Source: Diphasiastrum complanatum
Taxonomy: Eukaryota > Streptophyta > Lycopodiopsida > Lycopodiales > Lycopodiaceae
NCBI GenBank assembly: GCA_029204225.1
Contig: CM055107.1
Location: 19,377,815 to 19,441,814 of the forward strand
Direction: 5' to 3'
Length of the DNA: 64,000 nucleotides
Below the pieces are notes generated by a model that was given only the letters and a program-made list of their open reading frames with translations, was not told the origin of the DNA and did no database searches. Both the position numbers and the translations under genes were made by a program. Shown in pieces: positions 10,067 to 56,921 of the stretch (position 1 is the first letter of the stretch; every line of letters begins with the position of its first letter).

Positions 10067-11652
10067 ACTGTGCGAAGACCTCGAGTTTGAACTCCTTGCC
10101 CATGCTTCTGACTTACTCGCTCCCACCATAGCCACTCTTCTTAATTCCGCTGTTGTTTCTGGTTTCCCTTCATCCTGGTGCACTAACATCATCCGCCCCA
10201 TCCATAAGAATGGTGACCCCATGATTCCGAGTAACTACCGCACTATCAAGATTGGGCATATCCTGGCGAAGCTATATGGTACTATACTTCAGTCTGTTGT
10301 GAGTTCAAAGGCGGAGACTAGGAGACTACATGCTATGGGTCAGGCATGTTTTTGGGCCCACTATTCTACTATAGATCACATCTTCACATTGCGGGCCGTG
10401 ATTGAGGAGGTTCAGCACAGGAAAGAGAGGGTTTACTGTTGTTTTGTGGACTTCAGGAAAGCCTTTGATTCTGTTCCTTGCTCATTGCTGATCGAGAGAC
10501 TCCAAGACCTTGGCTTCTCCACCCACATCATTCTTGCTGTGATAGCACTTTATGAGCGTGTCTTGGGATGTTTCCGGCATAGCAGCAGCATCTTCGATCA
10601 CATTTGGAGCACTATTGGGGTGAAGCAGGGTTGCTCCCTCTCTCCATGATCGAGGAGTTCATTTCTCATGGTATTCTCAGGCTGCTCGCCTCCTGAGCAC
10701 ATTTGGTATTCCAATTTCTGATCTCCCAACATGTACTCATGATTACATTAGACAGGCTATCTATCTGATTTACATCCAGCATACTTGGCAGGGACAGTTG
10801 AGCGTTAAGCCAAATTTTTATCAGACATTTTTTCTAGAGCTTCATGGAGCAGGTTTTCCTATACGTGCACACTACCTGGATTATGGACTCTCACATTGTT
10901 TACGGTTTACTCTTGGACAATTTCAGGTTTCTTCCCACCAGCTTGCTATTGAGACTGGTCGTTATCATGGTATTCCACATAAGGATAGACTATGTTGGAT
11001 GTGTTCCTTGGGAGAGATTGGTCGAAGGAGCATGTCCTCTTCAGATGTTCGGCGTACTATGAGATCCGTGGGTGCTATCATTGCCTTTTTAGGGATGCAC
11101 CCACTTTACGCTCTCTCATCGCTTATGGGGATCCTAGATGTGTTGCCCTTATGATATATGAGATGTCCTTGCTGCAGAGAACACCGTTTCCAGTGGATAG
11201 GGATACGCAACCTCAGATCATGGACTTTTTCTCCAGTCGTCGTCCACGAGCAGATTCAGATTCAGAGGATGATATAGATATTGACCTTGCCCATCGTGAC
11301 CAGAGACAATGTTTGACCTCAGGCATTACCACTGCTCATGCACCTACGCTTACCAAGAGAGTTTGTCTTCAAAGGCCCCACACTCATCAGAGTCAGCGCC
11401 CTCAAAGACGACACAGATGACATCAGCGTCCATCTTCTACCGCAGCATCATCCTTTGGGCCTCATCTCACAGACTTCTTCAGTAGCCTTAGTTGATATCA
11501 CATATAGTTCTATCTCTTGGATATATTTTTCGTTTGGTATAGTTCTTTTAGTGATAGACATTATGTTTTTCAAATTGTATTTCTTTAGTTGTTTTATGGG
11601 GTTAATATGCTCCCATGTTACTATGCACTTGAGATGTACTACTCTGTCTTAT

Positions 11653-11683
11653 ATGCTTTTTGGCATCAAAAGACATTAATAAT

Positions 11684-11684
<1 letters not shown>
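11653..11684 (+). other. LINE 3'-terminal stem-loop, copy A'
   Basis: ATGC (11653-11656) pairs with GCAT (11663-11666). CAAAA and GACATTAATAA follow, then the (CT)n tail. The same arrangement ends copies B, E and the minus-strand fragment at 30.4 kb. Confidence 0.75.

Positions 11685-11748
<64 letters not shown>
11685..11748 (+). repeat. (CT)n tail of LINE copy A'
   Basis: Pure CT dinucleotide run directly after the LINE 3' end, in place of a poly(A) tail. Confidence 0.95.
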
Positions 11749-11752
<4 letters not shown>

Positions 11753-12557
11753 TGGGATCGCGGCTGCTGCGCGCTACCTCTGGTCGTTGATGCGTGCTAC
11801 TGCTGCTGTGCCATGGCTACATCTTAAATCCCTGCATCCTGTCCATTGATGGCTCCAACACCAGCGATCCCTGTGATTTCTGCATCCTGTCCAGCGATGG
11901 CTCCATAGGATGAGCTTGTTTTGCCGTTTTAGATTTGGGATGGCGAGGCCAGAAACGTGATGATCGAGTAAGAGAGGATTTTCTTGCTGTGGCAAGCAGG
12001 ACCTTTTTTGAATGTGATTGCAGGTGAAGTGCAAACGCATTTGCACGAAGAGCGGGACAGGAAGGCTCAATTATGGCTCTGCTGGAGGGGCTCACAACGA
12101 GCTTTGATGGGTTTAAGAGGGAAGAGAGCGCAGGAGAGTAGTAAGACTGCTGGAAGCAGCTGTGCGGTGCTTATGCAACGAGAAGTGGGAGTGTTGAATT
12201 TTGCTTAAGGAGTTCCATTGCCCAAGCTCTCGAATGATGTCAGGTTGTTGAATGTTTTCATGTAGAAGAGCGGAACAGGAAGGCTCAATTATGGCTCCGC
12301 TGGAGGCTCACAACGATGATACCATGTCTACTTCCGTTTGTATCACCCGAAGCTTTGAATGAGCCTCCTACTGCCGTTGTTGCCAACAGTGTTGCTGAGA
12401 GCGCTATTAATTTGATCATTACTGGAGAGCCCTTGCTGCTGGAAGGTCAGCGACCCAACTGCATCGAACTATTGGTTGTGGTCAAAACCTGCAAAGGTTG
12501 GCAAGAACCATCATATATTGAAGAATTTTATGACAAATTCTGTGGAACCGGCAAAGT

Positions 12558-12559
<2 letters not shown>
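11749..12559. other. spacer with two internal duplications, no gene recognised
   Basis: Two short duplications are visible. About 24 bp (TGCATCCTGTCC...GATGGCTCC) occurs near 11833 and again near 11879. About 52 bp around GGCTCAATTATGGCTC occurs at 12047-12100 and 12265-12315. Short open frames exist but resemble no family I know. Confidence 0.5.

Positions 12560-12607
<48 letters not shown>
12560..12607 (+). repeat. (CT)n directly upstream of LINE copy B
   Basis: CT run with one CC interruption, ending exactly where the LINE B leader begins. Confidence 0.9.
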
Positions 12608-12612
<5 letters not shown>

Positions 12613-12912
12613 AGCGATCCGCTACTCCAACCAGCGATCCGCTATTCTCTCTCCAACCAGCGATCCGCTACTCTTTGTCCACCATCGCACCTCCACACTG
12701 TTCCCTGCCTCTATTTCGCCCTCATATCCTGCCCCTCGCTGGCCTTGAACTCTGCGCCCTGATCTCTTTGCCTCCTCTACCCTCACTCCTGTTTCCTTTA
12801 CCCCCGCTCTCCCTCCTGCCTCGCCCCTTGCTCCCGTGGCCAAATCTGCCTCCCTTCCCTCTCATCGCGCGATCTCTCTCTCTCTCTCTCCTCCATCTGC
12901 TTACCGCCTCCT

Positions 12913-13821
12913 ATGGCACCTAAGAAAAAGGAGGGTGTTCTTACACCCCCCTCCCTGTTGGACACCCCCCCATCACCGGTAGTGATGGAGGAGCCGTCTT
13001 CGGTGACAGAAACTATCAACATGGCTGCCATTGACTACACTCCTTCCAAACCTACCGAAAGTCTTTTTGCTTATGATCTTAGTTTTATCCGGCAAGAAAT
13101 TCTTGGACTTAAGAAACAACTACACCTCTTTGAAGCTGAAAATAGCAAGTTAGCTAAGGATCTTTTTGGTGTCACGGAACGTGTGGAGCAGCTTGAGCAA
13201 GAAAATATATATCTTAAGCAACGAATTGCAGAAAAAAGTGCCTTGGAGGAGACTTCCAACAAGATCAATAGCTTGGAGAAACAAGTCGAGGAGACGAAAA
13301 CGTGGGCAGCACTCTTCAAACCGGGTGATATGGGCAGCAAACTCTCATCACTCGCAAAACAGGTTGAAGAAACGACATCGATCCTTAAGCAAGGTAATCA
13401 CTCTCAGATTTCATCTTTTCCGAAGGAAAACGATTTGGAGACAGTTTTGGGTGAACAAGCCAGAAGAGCCAAAAAAGCCTTTAACATTAGAGTAAGAGGC
13501 ATTGCCAATGGTGGAAAACCGTTGGAAGAAGCTACGGATTTGCTCATTTCCAAGTTATCTCATGTGGCTGACGGTTTTGATACTGCTTGGCGCAGTAAAT
13601 TTGATGACAATGTTTTGTTTATCAAGTTCCGCTCGCTTTCACAACGCAATGCTGCCCTTCGGCTTAGGGCAAAGCTTAAAGGTACTTTCATTTATATGGA
13701 TGATGACTTAACAAATACTCAATGGTTGGCAAGAAAAAAGATTATCCTTGAAGCGAAAGAGAAAGGGCAAAGGGTTGTTTTTATTGACGGGAAACCGAGA
13801 TTTTTCGACCTTCCACAATAG
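12913..13821 (+). CDS. LINE ORF1 protein (coiled coil and RRM-like), copy B
   Basis: 302-residue ORF1 protein starting at ATG 12913 (MAPKKKEG). Residues about 1-45 are Pro/Ser-rich. A TPSKPTESLFAYD motif, conserved across copies as TPSKsxELFs, follows. A coiled coil lies at about 60-170 (LKKQLHLFEAENSKL, ERVEQLEQENIYLKQRI). A C-terminal RRM-like region begins KKAFNIRVRGI near residue 195 and ends RVVFIDGKPRFFDLPQ. By analogy with L1 ORF1 it should bind element RNA as a multimer. Its stop, TAG at 13819-13821, is in the frame of ORF2. Confidence 0.9.
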   Translation: MAPKKKEGVLTPPSLLDTPPSPVVMEEPSSVTETINMAAIDYTPSKPTESLFAYDLSFIRQEILGLKKQLHLFEAENSKLAKDLFGVTERVEQLEQENIYLKQRIAEKSALEETSNKINSLEKQVEETKTWAALFKPGDMGSKLSSLAKQVEETTSILKQGNHSQISSFPKENDLETVLGEQARRAKKAFNIRVRGIANGGKPLEEATDLLISKLSHVADGFDTAWRSKFDDNVLFIKFRSLSQRNAALRLRAKLKGTFIYMDDDLTNTQWLARKKIILEAKEKGQRVVFIDGKPRFFDLPQ

Positions 13822-13862
13822 GAACTAGGGGCCCCCGGATATAGAAGCTACCCGAGATCCCC
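13819..13862 (+). promoter_or_regulatory. ORF1/ORF2 junction: in-frame UAG plus hairpin, copy B
   Basis: After the TAG come six bases (GAACTA) and a GC-rich segment. Its arms (13828-13840 and 13850-13862) can pair partly, with the outer GGGG/CCCC and an inner GC block, around a loop containing GAAGC. No ATG lies between the stop and the endonuclease motif. Copies C, D and E have stronger versions of this hairpin at the same place. This is a predicted readthrough signal. Confidence 0.55.
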
Positions 13863-16800
13863 TACCAATTTGAGACTTGGCTTCTGGAATTGTAATGGTT
13901 TTTTATCTTCGTCATCAGCCGGAGACTTTGCTGATTTTATTAGAAAATGCGACATTTTGTTGTTGGCTGAAACTCATGAGTCCTTATATCATCCTCTTCC
14001 AAATATACAGGAGTACTCTTGGCATTCTGCTTTTCGTCCATTTGTTAGGGGAAAAACTTGTCGAGGATCTAGAGGAGTAGCTTGTTTATACAGAGACACC
14101 ACAGTTCAGATGGTTAAACAAGATCCATACGCTCGCTATATTTGGTTACACATTATTGGCTCACTATTGGGATTACCTCAGGACATCTATATAGCTGTAT
14201 GCTATTTTGCTCCACAGACCTCAGTGTTTGCTGAGTTTGGCGGGGACCCTTTTCAGGCTCTCTCAGATGATATTGCTATCTTTTCTCAGCAGGGTTCCAT
14301 TTTACTAGCAGGTGATTTCAACGCCCGCACAAGCTCTAGACAAACCGAATTTCATGCAGCTACGGATCTTCTCAGGCTTTACCCTTTGGATATGGGGCTA
14401 GACCGGGTATCACAGGATGCAGACACTCCAGCTACATCTTTCGGGGAGCAGTTGATCACTCTAGCAGAGACACACGCTCTTGCCATTTTGAATGGCCTCA
14501 CACAGTGGCCTTCCTCATCAGCATATACATGCTATCCTCATGGTGGAGGACATAGTGTGGTCGACTACTTCATTGGATCACCTGCTTTGATCTCTCACAT
14601 TTCTGATTTCTCCATCACACCCCCTACCATTTCCGATCACTCACTCTTACACATCTCACTTGGTCACATAACCTCTTCTTTGCAAATTTCTTGCTCTCTT
14701 CCCACTCATAAACGTATTCCTTTCACCCAATCTGGATTCACTAATTACACCACAATCTTATCCCAACTACTCGCTAACTTCCCGTTCATGGCACCAATTG
14801 ACCAGCAAGCCACTTTTCTCTCTACATCCCTCTTAGCTGCTGCTTCCTCATCCTTCCCCACCAAAACGACATCATCTCACAGAAGTGTTCACAACAGATG
14901 GTATGATGCAGAATGCCGCTCTCTTCACAATCATGTGACATATGCCAGGTCACACTCCCCTGCCACACTCAAACAATGCCAGAAAGAATATCATAGAACC
15001 ACCAGAACAAAGAAGATCAAGTACCTACAATCACGCTGCCAAAAAATGATCAACTCTTTAGATTCACCCTCCTCCTCTTTTTTCTGGAAACATTTCACCA
15101 GACACTCTTCAACATTGGCCCCCATAGCCATCGAATCCTGGATCGAGTATGCCACGGAGTTATATACCACGGACTCTCCTCCTACCTCACTCTCACCGAG
15201 ACCTGACCACTGCTCACTTTTCACCCCTGACATGGTTGAAAACGCCATTAAACATGCCAAACTAAATAAAGCCACTGACTATGACTCCTTAAGTGTAGAC
15301 TTCCTAAAGCCCGTAGCACATCTCATCTCCCCTTACATTGCTCATGTTTTTAACACAGCTGTTACTTCTGGTTTTCCTACGGCTTGGTGTACTAATATCC
15401 TTCACCCCATCCTCAAGGCAGGTGATCCCATGAATGTAGGAAACTACCGCACCATTATGATTGGCCACACTCTAGCTAAGATATATGGCTCTATACTACA
15501 GACAGTCACTGGATCTTTTGCTGAAACTGAGGGTTTACACGCTATGGGTCAAGCTGGTTTCAGACCGGGATATTCTACTTCAGACCAGATCTTCATTTTG
15601 AGATGCATTATTGAGGAGGCTCGACATCGGAAACAGAGAATTTACTGTTGCTTTGTGGATTTTCGCAAAGCTTTTGACTCTGTTCCACGACATCTTCTTT
15701 TCCAGAGACTGTCTTCACTTGGCTTTTCAGAGGATACTATTGCTGCGATCATTACTTTATATGAGCGAGTCTTGGCACGTTTCAGAGATGGTAGTGGCTG
15801 GTCCTCACAGATACATTCTACCATTGGGGTGAAGCAGGGTTGCCCCTTATCACCCACTCTTTTTGCACTATATATAGATGACCTCGAGCGGATTATTCGC
15901 GAGGAAGGTGGAGATGGCTGTCCCCTAGCAGACATTATTATCCCCATTCTCTTGTACGCTGATGATGTGGTTCTCCTCTCATCCTCTGCAGCTGGTTTAC
16001 AGAGTCACCTTTCTGCTTTACATCACTTTTGCCAGCGTTGGGGATTGACGGTTAACCTTAAGAAGACTAAGATTATGGTGTTTAACACCAACAGACAGCA
16101 TATGAGAGATGTGATTTTCTATTATGACGGGCTACCGATTGAGATCGTGACCTCCTACACCTATTTGGGAGTTCTTTTCTCTGGTCCGCTACTCACTTTT
16201 CGACCAGCAGCCACCGCCAGGCTCCGCAAGGGGCATACCGCTCTTGTGCATATGGAGAGATTTTGCTCTACTTATTATGTGCAGGATCCTGCTACCAGAT
16301 GCCTACTATTTTCTGCTACTGTCTCCCCAGTTGTGCTATATTCGGCTGAGACTTGGTGCCCTGATTTATCACGCGATACATGGAGAGATCTTACTCGTAT
16401 CCAGATTCTCATGCTCAGTAGGATAATTCGGGCTAAGCCCTCAGTACCACATGATATCATACTAACCGAGTTTGCTTCTCCTCCATTAGTTGTTGGTGCT
16501 ATGTTTCAGATCATCACCTTTCTTCACAGGGTATCAGATCTAGATACCTCCAGATACATTGTTGCTGCTCTCACTTCATCTTGTACCCTTGCAGATCAGG
16601 GAGCCAAGCACTCTTGGTATCGCAGTGTCTCAGCCCTTCTTCAGACTTGGGGTTTATCCGCACTTGATCTTCCGAATGGAACCCATGCTTATATCAGACA
16701 GCAGATTTACCGGAGCTACATACGCACTATATGGTCACATCCTGATCCAGATAGGGTCAAGCTACATTATTATGGCACACATCTTTTACGGCTGGACGTT

Positions 16801-17370
16801 TCGGGCTTGCCTATTCTTCCAGTTTATCTTACACAGACGCTATCTTTTGGTCTGAGATATCGTATAGGACAGCTTCGAGTCTCTTCTCATCAGCTTGCTA
16901 TCGAGACAGGTAGATACACAGACACTCCCAGATTGCAGCGGATATGTCAGCTTTGTTCTCTTCAGGAGGTGGAAGATGAGTTTCATTTCATCTTTCGCTG
17001 CCCAGTATACTATGAGATTAGAGGACGCCATTGTTTATACCGAGATATTCCCCTCACGTTGAGCTCCTTCCTCGAGTATCCAGATGCTAGATGTGTGGGT
17101 CTTCTTTTGAGAGAGATGTATATTTTACGAGCTTCACTTCTACCTACGCTCTCAGATATGGATTCCAGTCAGGCTCACATTACTCAGTTCTTCCAGAAGC
17201 GAGACAGAGTGGATATTTCGGTTGCGGATTTTGACGTCCCCGTCCGAAGATCGAAGACACAGAGAGTTTCGGCTCGATCCAGTGCTACTAGATCTTCATA
17301 CGCCTCCCACCAGCCTACATCACGACCCACTACTACCATCACTCATTACTTTCAGCTTGCTCGTAGCTAG
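13822..17370 (+). CDS. LINE ORF2 protein (APE endonuclease and reverse transcriptase), copy B
   Basis: Open frame of about 1180 codons counted from just after the ORF1 stop. There is no ATG before the endonuclease. The first in-frame Met comes about 80 residues later and would remove catalytic motifs. Order: AP-endonuclease-like domain (GFWNCNG, LLAETHES, GDFNAR at 14311-14328, HSVVDYF, SDHSLL), RT (CTNILHPILKAGDP, CCFVDFRKAFDSVP, STIGVKQGCPLSP, catalytic YADD at 15955-15966), and a C-terminal Cys/His segment (CQLCSL with HFIFRC). The protein would nick target DNA and prime reverse transcription there. All expected catalytic motifs are present. Confidence 0.92.
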   Translation, partial: ELGAPGYRSYPRSPTNLRLGFWNCNGFLSSSSAGDFADFIRKCDILLLAETHESLYHPLPNIQEYSWHSAFRPFVRGKTCRGSRGVACLYRDTTVQMVKQDPYARYIWLHIIGSLLGLPQDIYIAVCYFAPQTSVFAEFGGDPFQALSDDIAIFSQQGSILLAGDFNARTSSRQTEFHAATDLLRLYPLDMGLDRVSQDADTPATSFGEQLITLAETHALAILNGLTQWPSSSAYTCYPHGGGHSVVDYFIGSPALISHISDFSITPPTISDHSLLHISLGHITSSLQISCSLPTHKRIPFTQSGFTNYTTILSQLLANFPFMAPIDQQATFLSTSLLAAASSSFPTKTTSSHRSVHNRWYDAECRSLHNHVTYARSHSPATLKQCQKEYHRTTRTKKIKYLQSRCQKMINSLDSPSSSFFWKHFTRHSSTLAPIAIESWIEYATELYTTDSPPTSLSPRPDHCSLFTPDMVENAIKHAKLNKATDYDSLSVDFLKPVAHLISPYIAHVFNTAVTSGFPTAWCTNILHPILKAGDPMNVGNYRTIMIGHTLAKIYGSILQTVTGSFAETEGLHAMGQAGFRPGYSTSDQIFILRCIIEEARHRKQRIYCCFVDFRKAFDSVPRHLLFQRLSSLGFSEDTIAAIITLYERVLARFRDGSGWSSQIHSTIGVKQGCPLSPTLFALYIDDLERIIREEGGDGCPLADIIIPILLYADDVVLLSSSAAGLQSHLSALHHFCQRWGLTVNLKKTKIMVFNTNRQHMRDVIFYYDGLPIEIVTSYTYLGVLFSGPLLTFRPAATARLRKGHTALVHMERFCSTYYVQDPATRCLLFSATVSPVVLYSAETWCPDLSRDTWRDLTRIQILMLSRIIRAKPSVPHDIILTEFASPPLVVGAMFQIITFLHRVSDLDTSRYIVAALTSSCTLADQGAKHSWYRSVSALLQTWGLSALDLPNGTHAYIRQQIYRSYIRTIWSHPDPDRVKLHYYGTHLLRLDVSGLPILPVYLTQTLSFGLRYRIGQLRVSSHQLAIETGRYTDTPRLQRICQLCSLQEVEDEFHFIFRCPVYYEIRGRHCLYRDIPLTLSSFLEYPDARCVGLLLREMYILRASLLPTLSDMDSSQAHITQFFQKRDRVDISVADFDVPVRRSKTQRVSARSSATRSSYASHQPTSRPTTTITHYFQLARS

Positions 17371-17558
17371 TTTCCTCCGCGGAGCAGGTGGTTAAGCTCT
17401 TGCTTTGTACCCTCACCAGCTGGTGGTCAAGCTTGGATACTTTTTCTCTTAGAGACAGAGAGATCGATATTTTAGTTTTAGTTTTACTGTCTTTTCATTG
17501 GTAAATAAGTCCTTATGCGGACAATGCTTCTCACATTTTGTACTCTCTTTTGTCTTAT

Positions 17559-17594
17559 GTGCCCCTGGGCACCAAAAGACGTTAATAATAATAA
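17559..17594 (+). other. LINE 3'-terminal stem-loop, copy B
   Basis: GTGCC (17559-17563) pairs with GGCAC (17568-17572) over a CCTG loop. CAAAA and GACGTTAATAA follow. Compared with copies A' and E, the outer pair is G-C where theirs is A-T, a compensatory change. Confidence 0.75.
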
Positions 17595-17604
17595 TTCTAA
17601 TTCT

Positions 17605-17608
<4 letters not shown>

Positions 17609-17699
<91 letters not shown>
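17609..17699 (+). repeat. (TC)n tail with terminal (TA)n, copy B
   Basis: Long TC run after a short TAATTC repeat, ending in a brief TA run. It is the tail of LINE copy B. Confidence 0.95.
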
Positions 17700-17829
17700 A
17701 GAGGATTTGAATCATGGCCAAAAATAAGAAGGGTGAGGGTTGGCAAGTCCAAAAGCCAACTCACCATTCTACTAATATTGTTAACAAGTGCTGGCACGAA
17801 TTATTGAAGTCTAGTCAATGCCTTGACCA

Positions 17830-18835
17830 CCTAGGCTGATTTCACGCAAGCCTTTAGGGTTCAGTTCATTCCTCCACATGAGCATGACATGCAATAGATG
17901 CATGGTTTTGCATTGTCAAGTACATTGTGTAGAAATATATTGATAGGTACAAAGAGGTGCATATTAAAATCCATAAGGAGATTGCAAAATGGTTTGTGGT
18001 GAACAAGTTTTTTTTTGTCCTTCGTGAAGAGTTGAGGTCTCATGTTCTCAATGAGAATTGCAAGATGCTAGAAGAGGCAATTGCTATAGCACTCAACTTT
18101 GAAGGTAATCTGCTCAACAAGGCTGAATCTAAACGTGCAAGTTGGCCCCAACAGAAGGCTTCGTTGAAGTTTGGCCAAGCTGGTCAAAAGAACTTCTCAT
18201 AGAAGAATCCTATCCAAATGTAGCAGACTTTGCCCTATGGCTCATCATGCTTATGAGAAGTCTCCACTCACTCCTACGCAAAGGGATAAGGCCAAGTAAG
18301 ACAAATTATACTTCTTTTGTCTTGGCAAGCATTTTTCCAAGGATTGTGCTTGACGCACGAGCAAGAAACTCCATGTTTTACAACAACATCAAGATGAGGG
18401 CAAGGATGCAGAGATATTGGATGATCTGCTTATTGATGACGATGACGGTGATAACATGCATATCATGACTATTTCGATATGAGAGATGGTTCCAACTGCA
18501 CTAGTTTGTTTTCTATGAAGGCTACCCATTTCTGAATAGTGAGCTGATACGCATTAGGGAGAAATTAGAAGGTCGTGACGTTATCATCCTATTCGACACC
18601 AATTCCTTGCATAATACTTTAAATTCATGTTCGTTAAAGAAATTTAACTTGACTATTGTGTCTTTAGATTACCAGTATATTGTTGAGATGCCAGATGGTA
18701 AGGGCACAAAGGTTTGGGGTAAGAGAGTCTCTCAGGCATCTTATCTATTGAGACGTATTCTAAGAAGTTAGACTTTGAGATCACCAGATTAGCCATATCT
18801 GATCTAGTTTTGGGCAATCAATGGCATGCAAGTAA
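17830..18835 (+). pseudogene. LTR-retroelement gag/protease relic
   Basis: Heavily mutated piece of a retroelement polyprotein. It contains a Gag C-terminal segment (EEAIAIALNFEGNLLNKAESK, 18073-18135), a decayed zinc knuckle (FFCLGKHFSKDC, about 18310-18350) and a retropepsin-like part (ELIRIREKLEGRDVIILFDTNS, then YIVEMPDGKGTKVW). Many stops and frameshifts are present. The same protease family occurs at 52.7-53.1 kb on the minus strand, so two copies of one old family are present. No RT was found. Confidence 0.65.
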
Positions 18836-19819
18836 GTAACTACCTAGAAATTTCCTTACGCATGATAAAACTGCGGGAAAGCTTCAAAAAATGTTGTCGA
18901 AGGGATGATGAAGAGATGAATGGGCTGTAAAGCATACATGGGGTAAACCAGTACATAAAGGTAACCAAATCCACATACCACACTATAGCTGAGGCAACAA
19001 TGACCAAACTCATGTGCATTGACTGAGGACAATCACTACACCAAATAAAAACAATCTCAAGAATCTTTTTTTGATAGATTGAACCATGTAAAGCAGCAAC
19101 TGGTTGATTCTTCAAGCAGGTACATAAGCAAGAAAGCCTTAGCAGCAATAAATGACCTAATTGATCACTTAGGAGATCCGTAAGCCTGATTGCATTAACA
19201 GGATTTTAATATAATTGAATACACGTCAAGGTATAATTCAGGCCAAGTATAGTAGTTCGGCTTGTAGTCCAGAATGGTTCTTGATCTTGCTAGTAATTGT
19301 TTTGGATTACATTCATGTACGGTTTCCTGCTCACTTCACATACGGTCGTATGGCATCTTACTGAGATATCAACCTGATGGATTCTATGTATCCATATCTC
19401 CTCCAACTGATGTCTAAGGGTGCAACTGCATGCTTACTGAAAAGTAAACCAGATTTTTCTCAAACCTTCAAGTGGGTTAATGAATTACCATAAAAGACTT
19501 CTTTCACTTACCAAAACAGCTTAGTATTACCTATCTCTAAGGGCTGCATGCTAATCCAAAAGTGAAATACAATTTTCCTTAAAGCTTCAAAGGAGCTCCT
19601 TGTATTAACAGAACAGCTTAAGGCCTACGACATTTTGCACAAGAACACTACAATTTCTAGCAGTCCCAAACATACGCTCTTTACATTGACTAGATATTAC
19701 CTGCTTAATGGACTACTCCAAATAGCTCCAAAAGCCAAACCTGGAGTTTGGCTGCCCAAAACAAGGGCTACATTTTGGCTTAAATTTGTGGTTACTCGAT
19801 TCTGGATTTGCTTTTTTAC
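18836..19819. other. no gene recognised (probable intron 4 of GLY1)
   Basis: Unique-looking, moderately AT-rich sequence directly 3' of exon 4 on the gene strand. I see no exon, repeat array or transposon domain. Confidence 0.5.
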
Positions 19820-56816
<36,997 letters not shown>

Positions 56817-56890
56817 CTTTCTCGCCCCGCCCTGAGCCCTCTCTTTTCAATGCTCCCTGCTACTGCTACTCTCTTGGATGAGCACCACCT

Positions 56891-56921
56891 ATATATAATA
56901 TTAATTATATTATATTATTGA
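56891..56921 (-). promoter_or_regulatory. TATA-rich core promoter candidate for GLY1
   Basis: On the minus strand a TATTATATAT box lies about 75-85 bp upstream of the start codon, in an AT-only stretch. A purine-rich leader without another ATG follows. Spacing fits a TATA promoter with a short 5' UTR. Confidence 0.5.

Larger units (their letters stand above)
7662..10072 (+). mobile_element. Ty3/gypsy retrotransposon, 5' half
   Basis: LTR, primer-binding site, gag, zinc knuckle and reverse transcriptase in gypsy order. The protease is not recognisable between the knuckle and RT. RNase H, integrase and the 3' LTR are missing, because at about 10066-10073 the sequence switches to LINE ORF2. It interrupts LINE ORF1 on the left, but the LINE sequence on the right does not resume at the same point. 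This is therefore a deletion or recombination product and not a clean nested insertion. Confidence 0.85.
10073..11748 (+). mobile_element. LINE copy A', 3' part of ORF2, 3' UTR and (CT)n tail
   Basis: Begins inside ORF2 (EDLEFELLAHASDLLAP) and runs through RT motifs (GHILAKLYGTI, YCCFVDFRKAFDSVP, STIGVKQGCSLSP). At about 10648 an internal deletion removes the YADD region. The text resumes in the ORF2 C-terminal domain (LLSTFGIPISDLPT). A frameshift near 11010 precedes the Cys/His segment. ORF2 ends near 11420. The 3' UTR ends with a stem-loop, GACATTAATAA and (CT)n. Its closest relative in the window is copy E. Confidence 0.85.
12608..17687 (+). mobile_element. LINE copy B, full-length candidate with both ORFs open
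   Basis: The most complete non-LTR retrotransposon here. The leader contains three spaced CCAACCAGCGATCCGCTA units (12608-12675). ORF1 (12913-13821) and ORF2 (13822-17370) follow, then a 3' UTR with terminal stem-loop, a short TAATTC repeat and a (TC)n tail. Both ORFs are free of internal stops, unlike every other copy. (CT)n flanks it on both sides. It lies antisense to the host dehydrogenase gene. It may be young and perhaps mobile. Confidence 0.9.
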
